A stretch of 64,000 bases of DNA from Lates calcarifer (Eukaryota; Chordata; Actinopteri; Centropomidae), in contig NC_066855.1 of the NCBI RefSeq assembly GCF_001640805.2, positions 15,904,236-15,968,235 on the forward strand, written 5' to 3'. Position numbers and translations under genes: made by a program. The notes beneath the pieces are model-generated. The model was not told the DNA's origin. It saw only the letters and a list, made by a program, of their open reading frames with translations, and searched no databases. This document shows positions 25,696-51,418 of this stretch, piece after piece (within the stretch, counting starts at the first letter, position 1; every line of letters starts with the position of its first letter).

Positions 25696-26638
25696 TAGCC
25701 ACAAACAACACTATGAGAGTGATGAGTTAAATTTAACAGGACTTTTTTAATTGATCGAATTTTAAATGATTATAGCTAAAAAAGTAAAAGTATAAAATTG
25801 CTGGTGGCACACGTCAGGTTCAGTGTGGGAGAATCATCCCTGGTGAGGTGTTGTCAGAGCAAACAGGCACAAGATTTTGTCCTCGTGCCCTGAGGTATTT
25901 TAACATCCCATCATATCATAACAAAGAACTGAAAACTGTCTTGACTCACTCCCAGAAAAAAAAGGTGCTATTCCTGTCAAAAACTAAAACCCCTGCAGCC
26001 CCAGTGGTAAAATAAGCACACTTTTTTTTCTGTCAGTGCAGTTTCACTTAAAGCCACCTCCCTCCATCGCAGTTTACAGGAACCCTGTCTGATGATGCTG
26101 ATATTTTTGGTCTATATTAGTGAACCAGAGGCAAGTGCAAAGATATGTGTATATGTGTTTATTTTGATGAGAGTATTTATACAGATATATTTCTGAATAC
26201 TTTTTACTAGGTCTGAGGAGTTGTGATTGTTTCCACTACACATGAATCTCAGCTGAGGATTTAAAAAAAAAGAAAAAAAAAGAAAGCATTCTAACATGGG
26301 ACCAGAATTTCCCTGCTGTCGCATTTAAAAACCTTTTCAGGAATCAGAACGTTCAGTTTAAGGGGAAAACTTGAAAATCAGTAAAACTGGAGTAACGAGG
26401 TTTGCGTATGACAGCAGCAGTTTGTTATTTGCCTTGCGGTGGGTTTTGTTGTGACCTATCCAGATTTGTAAAGAGTTTCCTTTTTGTCCTGAGAACATCC
26501 ACTACACATGGCCTCAAAGTCACTGTGCTGCTCTACCATCGTCTTTCTTTTAAAGTGCGATATTACTCACAGGACTTTTGTAAATACTGAAACCTCTGTA
26601 CATACATGTTCTGTATATACTGACAGGGGAGAAATTTA

Positions 26639-26659
26639 AATATATATATATATATATAG
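26639..26659 (+). repeat. TA microsatellite
   Basis: About ten TA units in the 3' flank of arhgap44. Confidence 0.85.
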
Positions 26660-29600
26660 ACAGATATTTACAAATATTGTATTGAAAAATATAAATGATG
26701 ATGAACATTATAACATTATACTGTACATATAATATTATAATGTTGCTGGTTGTAGCACAATATTTCCACTGACACAAAATAACATCAAGTAGACTTGGCA
26801 CAGTAAAACTTTAAAATGGTACAGTAGATCTCATGGCTCTGTCGTAGGGTTAAATCTAGTATAGATTTTCTAAATAAAACAGCTGATAGTGCTTGTGTTG
26901 CAGATTCTTGATGAAGAATTAACCTCTTGAACCCTGATCACAGCTTCACAGTCAGAACAAACTGTTGAATAATAACTCATTTTAATTCTGTATATGTTGG
27001 TTCCAACTCGACACTGCAGCTACGTAATGCTAGAGGATGTCTTGTGCATTAATTTTCTACATTTTCCCACAGTTCAACCTGACATAGAATTTAAATTAAT
27101 TTTCTGTGGGTTTATGTAAGGCTTATTAGTACAACCTGCAGCTGTAATGATCGATCAGTCACAGGGTCTAGCAGGGGTTTAAGAGGTTAAGAGAGACAGC
27201 AGACAGACAGCAGATAATGAATCTACTCAGATGACTGAAAACAGATACTGTATCTACACAGCTATGTCCTTCATATTAGATGTTAGATAAGGATTTTAAA
27301 ATGAGAACATACAAAAAATTGTCCACAAGCATAAAAGCTACCAGATCAAAAGCAGATCGGAAAGAATAAAAAAAAACATTTTCTACAACTTAGGGCTGCA
27401 TTTAATGATTATTTTGATCATTGATTTGCTTGAAAATAGTGAAAAATGGCTGAAGTGCTGTAATCAAATTGCTTTTTTGTCCAACACTTCAAAATGTATA
27501 CGTATACAGTTTTCTATCACATATAATGAAGAAAAGCTGTAAATCCTCACAATACTGAAGCTGATACAAGAAAATATGACATCTTTGATTGAAAGTGATT
27601 GATCATCAAAATAGTTCTAAATGATTTTTTCATCCAGACAAATCAATTAATCACTCTACTACGCACCAGGTAATGGATTTAATCAGATCCTCCAGCTGAG
27701 TTTAAACCAGTACAGCATAAAATGCTATCACCAGTATTTATAATTTTAATATTTAAAAGAAAAACTGTTTTTTAAAGAAGTTGTTGTTGCAGTTAGGCTG
27801 TGCTGAGGTGAATGGTCTGTCTTGTCTTTGTCTGGATTTCTGTGTAACAATGTGCTGCTCTTTGTTTTTGTACTAAAGGGTTTCAGATCAAGGCTTGTAC
27901 ATACAGTATTAATCAAAAACAACTTTATTAACAGCAACACTGTTGATCAGAGACAGTCAGGAGAGACAGTTTCCAGTGTTACAGATTTTTGCAAGCATGC
28001 CCTTTGAGCACTTAGGCCTTTTTTTGGGAAATTAACAGGTGGAATGTACCAGTGATAGACAACGTTCACCTCATAGGTTGTGATACAGGCGAATTGTTTG
28101 TGTTGTGAACAGTAGTAAAAGAGGGTGGAGGGGTATTTGATTTTTTAAAAGTTTGTAAGTCCTAATTTTAGGGGGAGGAGGGTGTTTGATTCGACATTGT
28201 CCTGTGTGAAAATCGGCAGCATGCTTTTTAACCATGCCTATGAAATATGTCTCATCTTTGGTCCTATCTAAATGTGCTTGTATTTATTTTTTATAAGTGA
28301 ATAGATTGACCTTTGCAAGAGAAGATTAACTCAGTGCTCCCCTCGACCTTTTTTAGTCAAAACTCCCCATCAATTCTGCCATCGACATGTTTGAATCATT
28401 CATGATTTACTGTTTGTCTTCACCTTGTATCCTCTGTGTTACATTAATACAGTATGTTTCACCCGTTTTATTTATAGCAAGCAAAAAGAAAAAGCACATC
28501 AGACTCAGAACAGTGACCAATATCAGAAAATAAGTCTTCATGACGTGATAGAAGACTCTGCCCAGAACACTGCACTCTCAGAGGACTTAAATCTGCTGAA
28601 AAATTTGTATAAATTCACACTGAAATCATAAAACAAGCAAAGAATAATAAGTTTGTTTTTACCTGCACAGTTTGTAGATTACACTGTGGTGCATGCAGCC
28701 ATTGCAAGTACATTTCCAATCATCTTTTCTTTTTTCTTTTTTTGGTTTTTGTTTAAGTTCCAAGTAATGGGGGCCAAAGTAAAAAGGGAACACATAAGTG
28801 ATCAAGGAATCTTTTTAGACTTAAAAGTTCTTTGTGTCAAACTGTAGTGATGCTGTGGACTCTTAAAAGTTTGGAGTGAAAAGGAAATGCCTTTTCTTGG
28901 ACATGCTATCTCCCGGTCACCAAGTGGAACACAGTGTAAGATAAAAGTGAAAAAAAAAAAGACAAATCCTCATCCGAATGTTGAAACTATTAAAAAATGT
29001 TTTTATATTACTTGGATTTTCAGTGTTTTTTGTTATGAATGATTGTGCTCAATATTTTTTCACTCAAAGTGGTTTTATACATTAAATCATTTTGAACTGA
29101 GAGAGGTATTTTTGTGCTGCAGTAAGTTAAATGTTGGTATAAATCTGTCTGGATCCCAGTGATTTCTCTCTGAAGCCCTCAGTCACATCCAAGGTGCTTT
29201 AGTGAAGGACAAACACATTCTGCAGAGGCATAAAACATTTGATTACAGTTTGAATTGCATGGTAAATCAAAAGTAAGCCGTTCACTCTGACAGCACTGAA
29301 ATGCATGCAGATCTGTGATGATGACAAGTGACTGAGCTGAGTGAGAACGACTGTAAACGGCTTAACATCAACTTTAAACCCTCTCAACGCGCAGTGGTCC
29401 TGGACACATGTCGTTCTTCATGCAAAGAAAAAGAAGAATAACACAAGACAAAGGGTTGGTTCAGCTCCTGACAACCAAACTGTGATAAAATGAAAAACCA
29501 CACATGTAAACCTCATGGTAGTGCTAGAGGTAAAATAAGAGTAATGAATAATTAATAATTAAAATCATTAGGATTCTTCATCATCTGGGACAACAGTAGT

Positions 29601-29829
29601 TGTTGACATGTTTCATTTAATAAGGCAGTAGAATTTATCTTCTGAGGACCATGAATGTCTGAACAAACTCTAATGTGGCTAAAACTCAACAGCAACATTT
29701 CTGTCCAGTGCCATCAGTTTTCACTGGAACTAATGTATCATATATTGATCCCCTGAAAACTGGTGACTCTGGAGACACATGATGAAACATGCATGACAGA
29801 CCCTCACCTTTGACCTTTTGTCCAGTAAG

Positions 29830-32735
29830 TTAAACAGTGGTGAGGCAGCTGCTTCGAATAACTTGTCCTGTTAAACAATCAGAATATTTAACATAGTAAA
29901 ATGTACAGAAATGACCACAGTTATCATAACGTTACTATTTTCTTCCTGTAAGAGTCATGTTTTCTAATTCACTTTTAATGCTTTCTTAGTGAAGAAAGCA
30001 ATAACCAGCTGGAAGCTGCCTCTTACCAAAGTCCATGCTGATGTTTAAAGGGGAGTTGTACATCTGTAGGTACAGCTGTGGACTCAGGAGCTCATCTCGA
30101 GCCAGTAACTTTTCTATAACCTCCTGAGAGACGACCAGCTCTGGAGTTTCATCCAGCACTAATCCAGGGAGAGCCTTGGAATGCAGACTTCACACAGTCA
30201 ATTGACAATAACAGGATTAAAACTGCTGAGATTTATCTGTGAATGCTCAAAAAGACAAGTCAAGATTAGTAACTTAAAAAGTAAACACACCTTCTTTGAA
30301 ATTTCAAGGTGCTCGGCCAGATTCTGCAGTGCTGACAGGACACTGCAAACCAGAGTCTCTGTGCTCTCCTCCTCTTCCTCAACTCCTTTAGCCCCACGGT
30401 CCTCAGCCACCTGATCTGCATCCACAACCTTCAGTCAACAACATAAATCACTCAGGCACATATCCATGGACACAAATTATAATTCATGAGGAAAATGTAC
30501 AGACAGGTGGCAGATTAGAGGAAAAACCTGGATGAATCAGCTGAGAAACATTAAAAAATGCAAGTACTCCCATATATGACAGAGGGAGTCACTGAATAGT
30601 TTGATAAAAATTGATGTAAATCAAATACAATTAATTTAACAGTAAGCAAGAGGCCAAATTATATATCTGTGTTTGATCGACGCCGTAGTATGACGTAGTC
30701 GCGTACCCTACGCAAACTCGGCTTCACGCATAGACTTGTGCGCTGATGAGTCTGTGTCGCTCTACAATTACACCACCAAAACGCTAGGTGGCGCTGGAGT
30801 TTCTGTGCCACTGTGTTGGGTTTCCTCGTGTACTTCATGTTGGAGTTGAAGCTAATAAATGTTGAAAAAGTTACTTTTGAAGAAATTACTTTGGCGCAGA
30901 GTAGACAGGAGACATCGGAGGACGTGGTGAGTACGACCGTTGAACTGCAGCAGACGAGTTTGTTGTGCTTTTCCGTTGACTGGGAGGAGCACATCAGGCT
31001 ACGGCGTTAGCTAATCAGTCAGCCATCTTTGTTTACCTCGTACTCATGCAACTTTGAAGAGCAGAGGTAAAGATACAAGACAAACCTTGTAGCTCCACTG
31101 TTGGAACTGTCTGTTGCTTTGAGGGTCATGTGCCATGAACACGACCTGTGGAGCTTCCAGCAGGATACTGAGAAAGGATTTTAAAATAATTAGTCCAGTT
31201 TCACATATTGCTCACTTCAACACCAACAGGGTCAATGTCAGGGGCAAGGTTTTCAATGTGTCAGTGTTGAAATTGAAGGAGTAGTTGTTGAAAATAATCA
31301 TATTCAGCAGTCATAAAATATTTAACCCTATCACTCCCATTACAATGCTGGCATCCTGTCCACTGTGCATGAACCAACTACTATCAATTAAGAGATCAGC
31401 AGTTCTGATCCTTGTATGCAAAAATAGATGTCATGCTTTCCTGTTATACCCACTGCTTCTTTCCTTTCTTTGATTTATTCCCTTGCTTCTCAACTTTGTT
31501 GTAACACAACAGGACAAACACATTACAGTATATTTTTAAGTTTATGTGATATTCATCTTTGATACGAAAAAGTATCTTTACCAGTCTGTCTGTCGTTGCA
31601 TGTCTTTGAGGTCTTTGAGGACAGAAAGCAGAACATCCCTGGATGACTGGAAGAGAGCAACAAAACAAACTGTAAGTGCACAATTTCACATCTTAAACCA
31701 TCTCCATCGGTTGAATATTTATTTAAAGGAAAACTTACTTCGATGATATGCAGCAGACAGGATGGATAAATCAACAGCAGACCCGTAATATAATCCCATA
31801 TGTACTGTTTGCTTAACTGAAAGTTGAGTTTTTCATAATGGGCTGTATGAAAACAAACAACAGAACAATGTTAGTGCATTGTAGACTACAGATAGACTGA
31901 GTAAGTATCATAACAACAGGAAAGCCCAGTTCTGTTTAGTTACTGCCTTTCCTGGGACATTTATGAAAGGCAACCACACAAAGCTCTTACAAGGATGCCT
32001 TGCAGACTCATTTATGGAGGTGTGAAAGCTATAAAAACAATCAAACAAGAGGAATAAGAACACCTTTCACTGCTTTAATAGCAACTGCAGCACATTTTTA
32101 TGATCTTAAGAGTTGGAAAATTGCAGATCTACACATGTGAATACCTCCCCATTCATTTCCCCAGATTCCCCAGATTAAATTGGTACAAGGTGATTAGTTC
32201 ATTGCTGAAAATGAAGGGATTTGTGTCAGTGAAATAGCGATGCCTTATTATCTGCCCTCCTGAGCTATTGTGCTCTCAGTCTTTGTAGTGCTAAGGTAAT
32301 TGCTGGCTGACCTCCCAGTTCTGTACTGTCAGCAAGACCGTGGGGGAGCCGGGCAATCACTATGAGCCGCTGTAGCACGATCTTCTGTAGAGACAAAGAA
32401 GAAAAGTCTTAGGAAAACCTGCAGAGTACACCCATAGAAACATCCACAGAGTGCATGTACAGTATGTATTATACACATACTGTACATTATAAGGCTACAT
32501 TTGAACATATACTCAGTTGTTTAACATGTAAAGAGATTCACTGAGTTGTGATCTAACAGTACTGATCAGAATTGAACATAGGAAAACAGCATTTTTCTCT
32601 CCTCTTGTCAAAGATTTGAATACAAACCACATCTTCATCATCCAGATCCTTCCTCTTATCCATAAGATGGTGAAATAAACTAGTCCCAGTTTCCTCTTTC
32701 TTCTCCTCTGCTTTCAGTGGGCCAATTTTCTCCAT
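29830..32735 (-). CDS. tex47: tex47, testis-expressed protein 47
   Basis: Exons in transcript order: 32735-32628, 32384-32312, 31842-31739, 31646-31582, 31167-31086, 30428-30291, 30174-30027, 29867-29830. All have GT-AG junctions and consistent phases, giving 251 aa (human about 253). The sequence runs KIVLQRLIVIARLPHG, then YITGLLLIYPSCLLHIIESS, VLKDLKDMQ, VVFMAHDP, and near the end SPQLYLQMYNSPLNISMDF. These match the human blocks VTGLLLIYPTSILHILESS and MYNRPIHVTLDS. Residues about 37-120 resemble a BLUF fold. The chosen ATG has a good context (AAG before, G after); the reading frame runs upstream to a TAA without another ATG. The gene is testis-associated in mammals and its function is little known. 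Confidence 0.88.
30660..31030. repeat. CpG-bearing element in a tex47 intron, possibly a DNA transposon
   Basis: The stretch starts GATCGACGCCGTAGTATGAC and is clearly richer in CpG than its surroundings. It has a 65-codon open frame with a donor GTGAGTAC inside. It is not part of tex47, whose exons on either side join cleanly. It resembles repeated fish sequences of the Harbinger type, but this is from memory only. Confidence 0.35.
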
Positions 32736-32762
32736 CTTACTTTCTCGTTCCAATTCAAGCAC

Positions 32763-33850
32763 TCTAGCAGAGTGAGCGAGTTGCCCGCCTTCTGTGTTTA
32801 TTGAAGCTTATATCCTAGAAACCCTGTGTTCTCCTGTGTTCTGCCGTGACTACAGATATACATGATAAACATGTGAGCCAATCCCAGGCCAGGACAGGCT
32901 TGTATTTCAGGTAATGATGGCCAATAGGAGGAGGAACTGTACATCAGAGGATAGTGCATTTAAACTATTCTTGGTCTGCAATTAATGTCACAAACTCTCC
33001 CATTGGTTTAGCCTGGGAAAAAATATTTTTTAAAACTAATATCATGTCAGCCTCTCCTGCTCTCATTGGTTGCATGTCAGTAATTCTAGTTTTGTGAAAT
33101 ATTTGAGAGTTCTTTATTTAAATGAAACCATCTTAAAATCTTGGAGGGGTAATGTTTCTGTTTGGAGCAGCTAACAACTCATAAACACCTGAAGCATGAC
33201 AGGGAGCAGCAACAAGCAGACACTGTTTATTTTTGTAATAGGTCACGAGCCAAAAAGACGAGGGAGCACTCACAATGTGCTGTGTTCTATAAGTTTATTA
33301 TATTTATATTTTAAATGTAAAATCTTAATCTGAAAGTAAGTACAGCTGGTAGATTAGTACAGCAAAGTAAAAGTTATGGTATTTCCGGCTTCACTGTAGT
33401 GAAGTTGAAGTATAAAGAAACAATGAAAATACTTGAGTAAAGTACCTCAAATTTGTACTTCACCACAGTACATTTTCAATGCGGGACTTCTTGTAATGGA
33501 GTGTTTTTACAGTGTAGTACTTTGTAGTATTATAGTACTTTTACTGAAAGATCCGGGTGCTTCTTCCACCACAATCATAAACCTACATCAGTGGTTGTTG
33601 ACTAATGTTTTTGGACCTTATTTAAAGTTTTCTGTGGGGGCAGTTGGACTAGGCGCGTGTCCCGTTACCGTTATCCGGGCAGTAGTTAATCAGTCCACAC
33701 CGTCAGAAGGCTCCGGTACAAACCTCTCTCATCGTCCCGTGAAACACATCAAACATCGTCATTCTGTATCCTCGTTCCTCCTCCGACCCTCTCTTTTCCC
33801 AGGACTTTAAGGAAACGCTTCTGACTAACTGTGAAGCGGCCATATTGTCA
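32763..33850 (-). promoter_or_regulatory. tex47: Possible tex47 5' leader: non-coding first exon and intron
   Basis: On the minus strand an acceptor CTGCTAG directly precedes 32763, 28 bases before the tex47 ATG. A donor GTTTGT lies at 33723, ending a possible first exon of about 33724-33850. That exon lies just inside the X-box and CRE region. If joined, the tex47 frame has no upstream ATG, while another frame gives a 15-codon upstream ORF. This is inferred from splice motifs only. Confidence 0.35.
33330..33575 (-). repeat. Fish repeat of the 'AAGTAC' family, copy 3
   Basis: Reverse orientation. The plus strand reads GAGTAAAGTACCTCAAATTT and ends near AGATCCGGGTGCTTCTTCCA. It lies directly before the X-box promoter region. 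Confidence 0.55.
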
Positions 33851-33925
33851 CAACTTAACTAAGATGGGTTACCATGGCAACAGGTCAAGACCGGCGAAGA
33901 CTAAGACGCGTTTGACGTCACGACA
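33580..33925. promoter_or_regulatory. CpG-containing promoter-like region with RFX X-box and CRE
   Basis: A perfect palindromic X-box GTTACCATGGCAAC lies at 33868-33881 and a full CRE TGACGTCA at 33913-33920. A YY1-like GCCATATTG is at about 33839-33847. The surrounding 300 bp is richer in CpG than the AT-rich flanks. X-boxes bind RFX factors that drive ciliary and sperm-axoneme genes. tex47 lies downstream on the minus strand, 1.1 kb away, and ndel1 begins 1.1 kb away on the plus strand. Confidence 0.6.
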
Positions 33926-34985
33926 TACATATTTGTTGTCGATTTTCTATTGTTTCCTATTAGTGTACTTAATTACCGTAGTTAACCTGAGTTGTTGCTT
34001 GTTGTTTCTAAATTGTTATTAAAACAAACAAAAGCAAAATAAAATGAGTTCACTTTGAATAAGAATGTATACCACATGTCATTATTAGTTTAAGTGAATC
34101 TTCATTTATGAAACGTAAATAAACATTAAAATACAAAAAATAAAAAAAATAAAAATAAGGAGTTTTTTTTTTCATCTCATAACTGAAATATTTCAGAATT
34201 TAATCAACATTACCACAATTTTGACTTCAGAAATTGATAATAAGGACTTTAAATCTATCTATAACTGACCATGATTTATTAATTCATATTTGTTTTTTAC
34301 AATATCATAATTTGAACCTATTACTCTCTCTTTTTTATTTCAGAAGGTAAAATTTGGATTTATTCTCATGTCATGTTTTTTTTTTTTTTTTTTTACTATA
34401 TCTCTAACTTTTAACTATAAGCCTCTTAGTTTGACTCACTATATCATAATTTCTACTTATTATCTCATTATTTTAATATCGGAGGTTAACTTATTAACTT
34501 ATTTCAATTTTGACTTACTATTAATTTTGGTTCGTAGGTGGAAATTTTGATTCATCATGATAATCTTTTTAGAAATCATGACTATGCGTATAGCTACAGT
34601 CTAAATGAGATCAAATAAACTATTCCCAACATCATCTTTAAAGTCAGTAATATACCAAACCCTGTTTTAGTGGATGACCAGTAGGTGATGCTAATTCAAC
34701 AGTAACTGCTTCGTATGCGCAGCGTTTGCGCAGCAATGAGGCCCGTGAGATCCAGAACACGGAGGGAAATCCACACCAAAATAGATTTTTACCCCCATTA
34801 TTTGTTTCTTTAATTACTAACTGTTTCCCTAAGCTGGGAATCAGAGTGCAGTAGCTGAATACATAACTTTGACATTTATTCGAGCCACTGTATGCCCTAC
34901 TTATATGTTTTTTTATTCTATGCCCAAAAGAGACATAAAAATCTAAATTCAGATTTAGGGTGTATTTCGCTTTAAATACCTGCTG
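33926..34985. other. AT-rich intergenic DNA before ndel1
   Basis: Very AT-rich sequence with a T run at 34377-34394. No coding feature is supported. The stretch 34660-34760 is CpG-containing and repeat-like but was not matched to a named family. Confidence 0.5.
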
Positions 34986-34989
34986 AGCG

Positions 34990-35094
34990 GACCAAGCAGA
35001 GATCATCAGTCAGCTAGAGGAGACGGTCGGCCTCAGCAGCTCAGATCAGCAAACATAATGGACTGATAACATCGGAGTTTAGGGCGATGTTCAG
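34990..35094 (+). promoter_or_regulatory. ndel1: Probable ndel1 non-coding first exon
   Basis: A purine- and CpG-containing stretch ends with CAG followed by the donor GTACTG at 35095, and the coding part of ndel1 begins in the exon at 37022. The 5' limit is a guess. The exon contains a minimal upstream ORF, ATG GAC TGA (35058-35066), and a second ATG at 35087 whose frame would run across the junction. Confidence 0.4.
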
Positions 35095-37032
35095 GTACTG
35101 AATTAATGATAATTCATTTGATTTTCTCTTTGATGCGAAGCTAGTAAATTAGAATAAACAGACTCGGTTTATGCCGGTTGGCCGCTGGTTTATCGTTTGC
35201 TCGGTGCACGGCTTGTTTGCACACCCAGTTTTGACAGCTGAGCTCAGCATCATCTCAGCATTTACAGTCGCTAATATTCATGTCATTTTTACACTTGTTT
35301 AATCTCATTATTCAAAATCAGTGCTTACATTGTAGATATTTTCAGTGTGTTTATTCAAATATCTTCCCTCGTCTCTAGCATTAGATTATCAGTGTCCAAC
35401 AGGGTCATCTCTCCTTTGGATTAAAACCCTTTCACTAAGTATGGAATTAAAATCAGTATCTTTAAATGGAAGGATTTTATAGTGCAGCCCTCTGACTCAA
35501 ATCTGAGGACCTTCCTTCATTTCTACCTACATTTAGCCCTTTTTAAATCATAGAACAAATACCTTTATTATCTAAAATCATAGATTAATATGAAGCTGAT
35601 GCAGTTTACATTAAGGAAAAATGCTTTTTTTCTGAATGTAATTGTGTTCCCAGGCCTTGAGTGTTTTTTTTTTCCTCAGCTTAATACCATTTGAGTTTCC
35701 CCTTGGGCTGTGAGTGACATGGTTGAATATAATCTAAAGCTGAATTATTCAGGGGATCACTGAATAACATTTTGCAAGGCAGTATAGAGTATATACTAGA
35801 GTAGTCACTGAGCTCTCTGTATGGTTAATAGGTTATTAGTGGTTGTATAGTGTTGCCTCTTTGATGTGATGCTGGAGGTCAGTGGTATTTATCCTGACAT
35901 TTCACATAAGCTGAAACATCTTTTGAATTTGGCCCGTCTCTCCTTCTCCCCCTGTTTTACTGCACACTTAAATTCAACTTCTTTTCAACCTCTAATCTCC
36001 GGTATTCACACTACAGGACCACTACCACACCAAGCTCTAGAAAACATGAACACAAACACTTATTTCTGTGCCACCCTGAAGTGAATACTGGTTTTACTTC
36101 CTCACTGCTTTCCAAAGTTTTACTGTCAAGAAAATCAGTGTTCCTCCTCTAGTAATCCACTGTTCTTTGATATTAATCTCAATGCCTCTCTTCTGAATTC
36201 AGTGACCAATGCAGACACTATTTTTAACTTTCAAATTGAAAAAGGATTGAGTTGTTGAAATTGCACAATGTTTGGGTCACGTGTAGCCTCATATCCTCTT
36301 GTAACATTAACACAGACAATGACTGTGTACATTTAAAAAAGTGCCTATTAGCGGGCTGTATGCCTGTGCAAACAGTCACGTTCCCCATTGATTCAGCTGG
36401 GGACTCAGGTGAAAGCAGACCTGTTTCAATGGCCAGACAAAAGCACAAACCTGTTTCATGCCCATGAGAGCGAGAATATTGTCTAACATTGTTTGGCTCA
36501 AATGGGTTTTGTAGAGCTGTGTTGCTGGCTCTGGGCTCTGTAGCCTACTTAAGTCAGAGGAAGTTAATTTAATAGGTACCAACATAAAACAACAACCGTT
36601 CCTAAAATATACCAGTTTTTCATTTATGTTTATGTTAATGACACTGAAATTCCTGTTTTCTCTGTGAGCAAACTCTGGAAAGCACATTTTTGGGAAACCT
36701 GAATCTTCTGATGCTCTACAGAGTCAGTGGTTCTCTATGTTCTGCTTTTGATGACTAATTCCCAGCTGTGGTTTAAATCATTGATTTCTACATCTATTTC
36801 TCATTTCATCTAGATGTTGCTGACTTTTCATTAACTAAGAGAGATTTCAGGCTCAGAGATGAGGCTATAAGAAGTCAGAAGAAATGAGTCAGACATCAGC
36901 TCCATCAGCTAGTAACAATATATCCAACGCTCTGTGTAATAAACTTGACCTTTTCCTGTTTTCTGTTATTTTTTTGTATCAAATTGTAATCACTGTTGTC
37001 TCCTAATTCCTTCCTCTCCAGATGTGTTTGCC

Positions 37033-49753
<12,721 letters not shown>

Positions 49754-50890
49754 CTGTAAAGACCCCCCCCCTCAAACCTAACACACCTGCCCCACAACAG
49801 AAAATCACATCTAAGAAGAGAAGAGTCCGAGACAAAGAGGGAAAACACAAATGGCTAATACTGTAAAACTGTTGTACTGTAAACCTCGGGGTCCTCCCCT
49901 CGTCCTCTCTCTGTGTCTATTGTTCTCACACTTGTGCTTCGTTCCTGCTGTAATTATGGGCCCCTGTCTGTATATTTTATGTGTTACTGTATCTGCTGTT
50001 TGCTCACTGGCTTGCACAAAGACGTAAAAGCCCTCTCTCTGCTTGCAACACATTTACAGAATCCTCAAGGTTCCCCTGATTTGTGAAGAGTGCACTGTAT
50101 AATCTGAAAAAAATATTATGCAATTGATGTCTTCTTAGCTGGAAATTTGGACAACACTGTTAAAACAAATCCTTTTTTTATGTAAACAGTTTTTTTTCTC
50201 TAGCAATAACTTGAATTAAAGCGACAGTAAAGTGCAGTCACGTCCACTACTGAAACCATGAATGGAAAAATAACAGGTTTAATGGGCTGGCACGTGCAGA
50301 TGTCCTGAATAATCGTGTGCCACATGACTTATGTCCCCATCAATTATTGATGGTTTAAAAATGTTCACACATGAGCCTCAGAGCCTTATGTTTTAACCAT
50401 TATCTCCGGTGTCTACAGTGAGGAATGAAGTCTCTTCCACTGTCACCTTGTTACCCCTTTAATTGGTTTTTTAAAAAAGGGGAGTCTTTGTGTCATTGTC
50501 GTGAGTCAAACCCACCACTAACTTCTGAACTATGTGACATGATGTGTACAGTATTGGTCATATTGATCGTTATTTATAGACAGCCAATTGAACAGTGCTG
50601 TCATAGTGTTCAGACCAGTTAACCAGCATTCTTGTCTTCTGTAGTCAAAGTGTTTTATCCTGGTAAAATCTCTTTTTTTTTCTCTTTAATTTACCACCAG
50701 CCATTTTCAACATTGTACATTACATAATAAGTAAGTGAAGCACTTTGACCTTGTCTGAACTTTAAATGTCACTTTTTATGTTCTTTTTATTCAAGTGCAA
50801 TATTGCTTGTTTGTTATTGTTTGTGGATTTGATTTATTTCACATTTCTTTTATGGCATGTTTTAATAAAAGATGTAATATACTGCATCTG
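49754..50890 (+). other. ndel1: ndel1 3' UTR
   Basis: No coding feature. A canonical AATAAA lies at 50864-50869 in TTTTAATAAAAGATG, which probably ends the ndel1 transcript near 50885. C-rich sequence follows the stop, then AT-rich sequence. Confidence 0.65.
50864..50869 (+). terminator. ndel1: Poly(A) signal of ndel1
   Basis: Canonical AATAAA, 1.1 kb after the stop codon, followed by T/G-rich sequence. Confidence 0.6.
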
Positions 50891-51418
50891 TTACATTTGT
50901 AATGTTTCAATCAGCTCTTACTATGGAGGTAAATATTGAAAAATTGATTTATCTATTTGAAAACAGTCAAGTATTCATGTCACAGAGCTAAAACACTGCT
51001 CTGATTCTTTAAGTTCTGACAAATGCTGCCCTCTGCTGGAAGTACAAGAAGAAGAGCTGATACTAGAACTCACTTTTAGCACTTTTGGTCATTTAATCAT
51101 TAATAAACATGTCTCAAAACAGACATAAAAACAGTAGATCATATTTTCCATTCATATGTGTGAATAGTGTGTGGCTTCATGCACGGCAGATGTCTCCAGC
51201 ACAGATGTCTTCACTTGTATTTACTGGAAACACATGAAATCCACTGGTAAAGCTGCTAGGTGTTTAGAGGCTTTTGCTGTCTTTACACAAGTGAATCAGG
51301 CTTTGTACAGTACAATATATACACTGTATCCACATTTATAGACCTGCTTGACATGATCTCTGCCTCAGGAGCATTTCATGGTGAGGTGGGGTCAGTAACA
51401 GTTCAGGGCTGCTGGGAT
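50891..51418 (-). other. 3' UTR of the small membrane-protein gene and convergent gap
   Basis: No coding feature. On the minus strand ATTAAA at 51097-51092 is a possible poly(A) signal for the gene at 51419-52401. A CTCF-like motif lies at 51027-51039. Confidence 0.4.
51027..51039 (-). promoter_or_regulatory. CTCF-like core motif
   Basis: The minus strand reads CCAGCAGAGGGCA, a full match to the CTCF core consensus. It sits between the ends of ndel1 and the convergent small gene. Confidence 0.5.

Larger units (their letters stand above)
23671..29829. other. arhgap44 3' UTR and intergenic DNA, no coding gene
   Basis: No spliced or long ORF is convincing here. The start is 3' UTR. Possible plus-strand poly(A) signals are AATAAA at 25377, 26873 and 27365, and ATTAAA at about 29081, so the transcript end cannot be fixed. 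The stretch also holds a CTTT microsatellite, a MITE (24926-25367) and a copy of a dispersed repeat (about 25600-25695). Confidence 0.6.
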
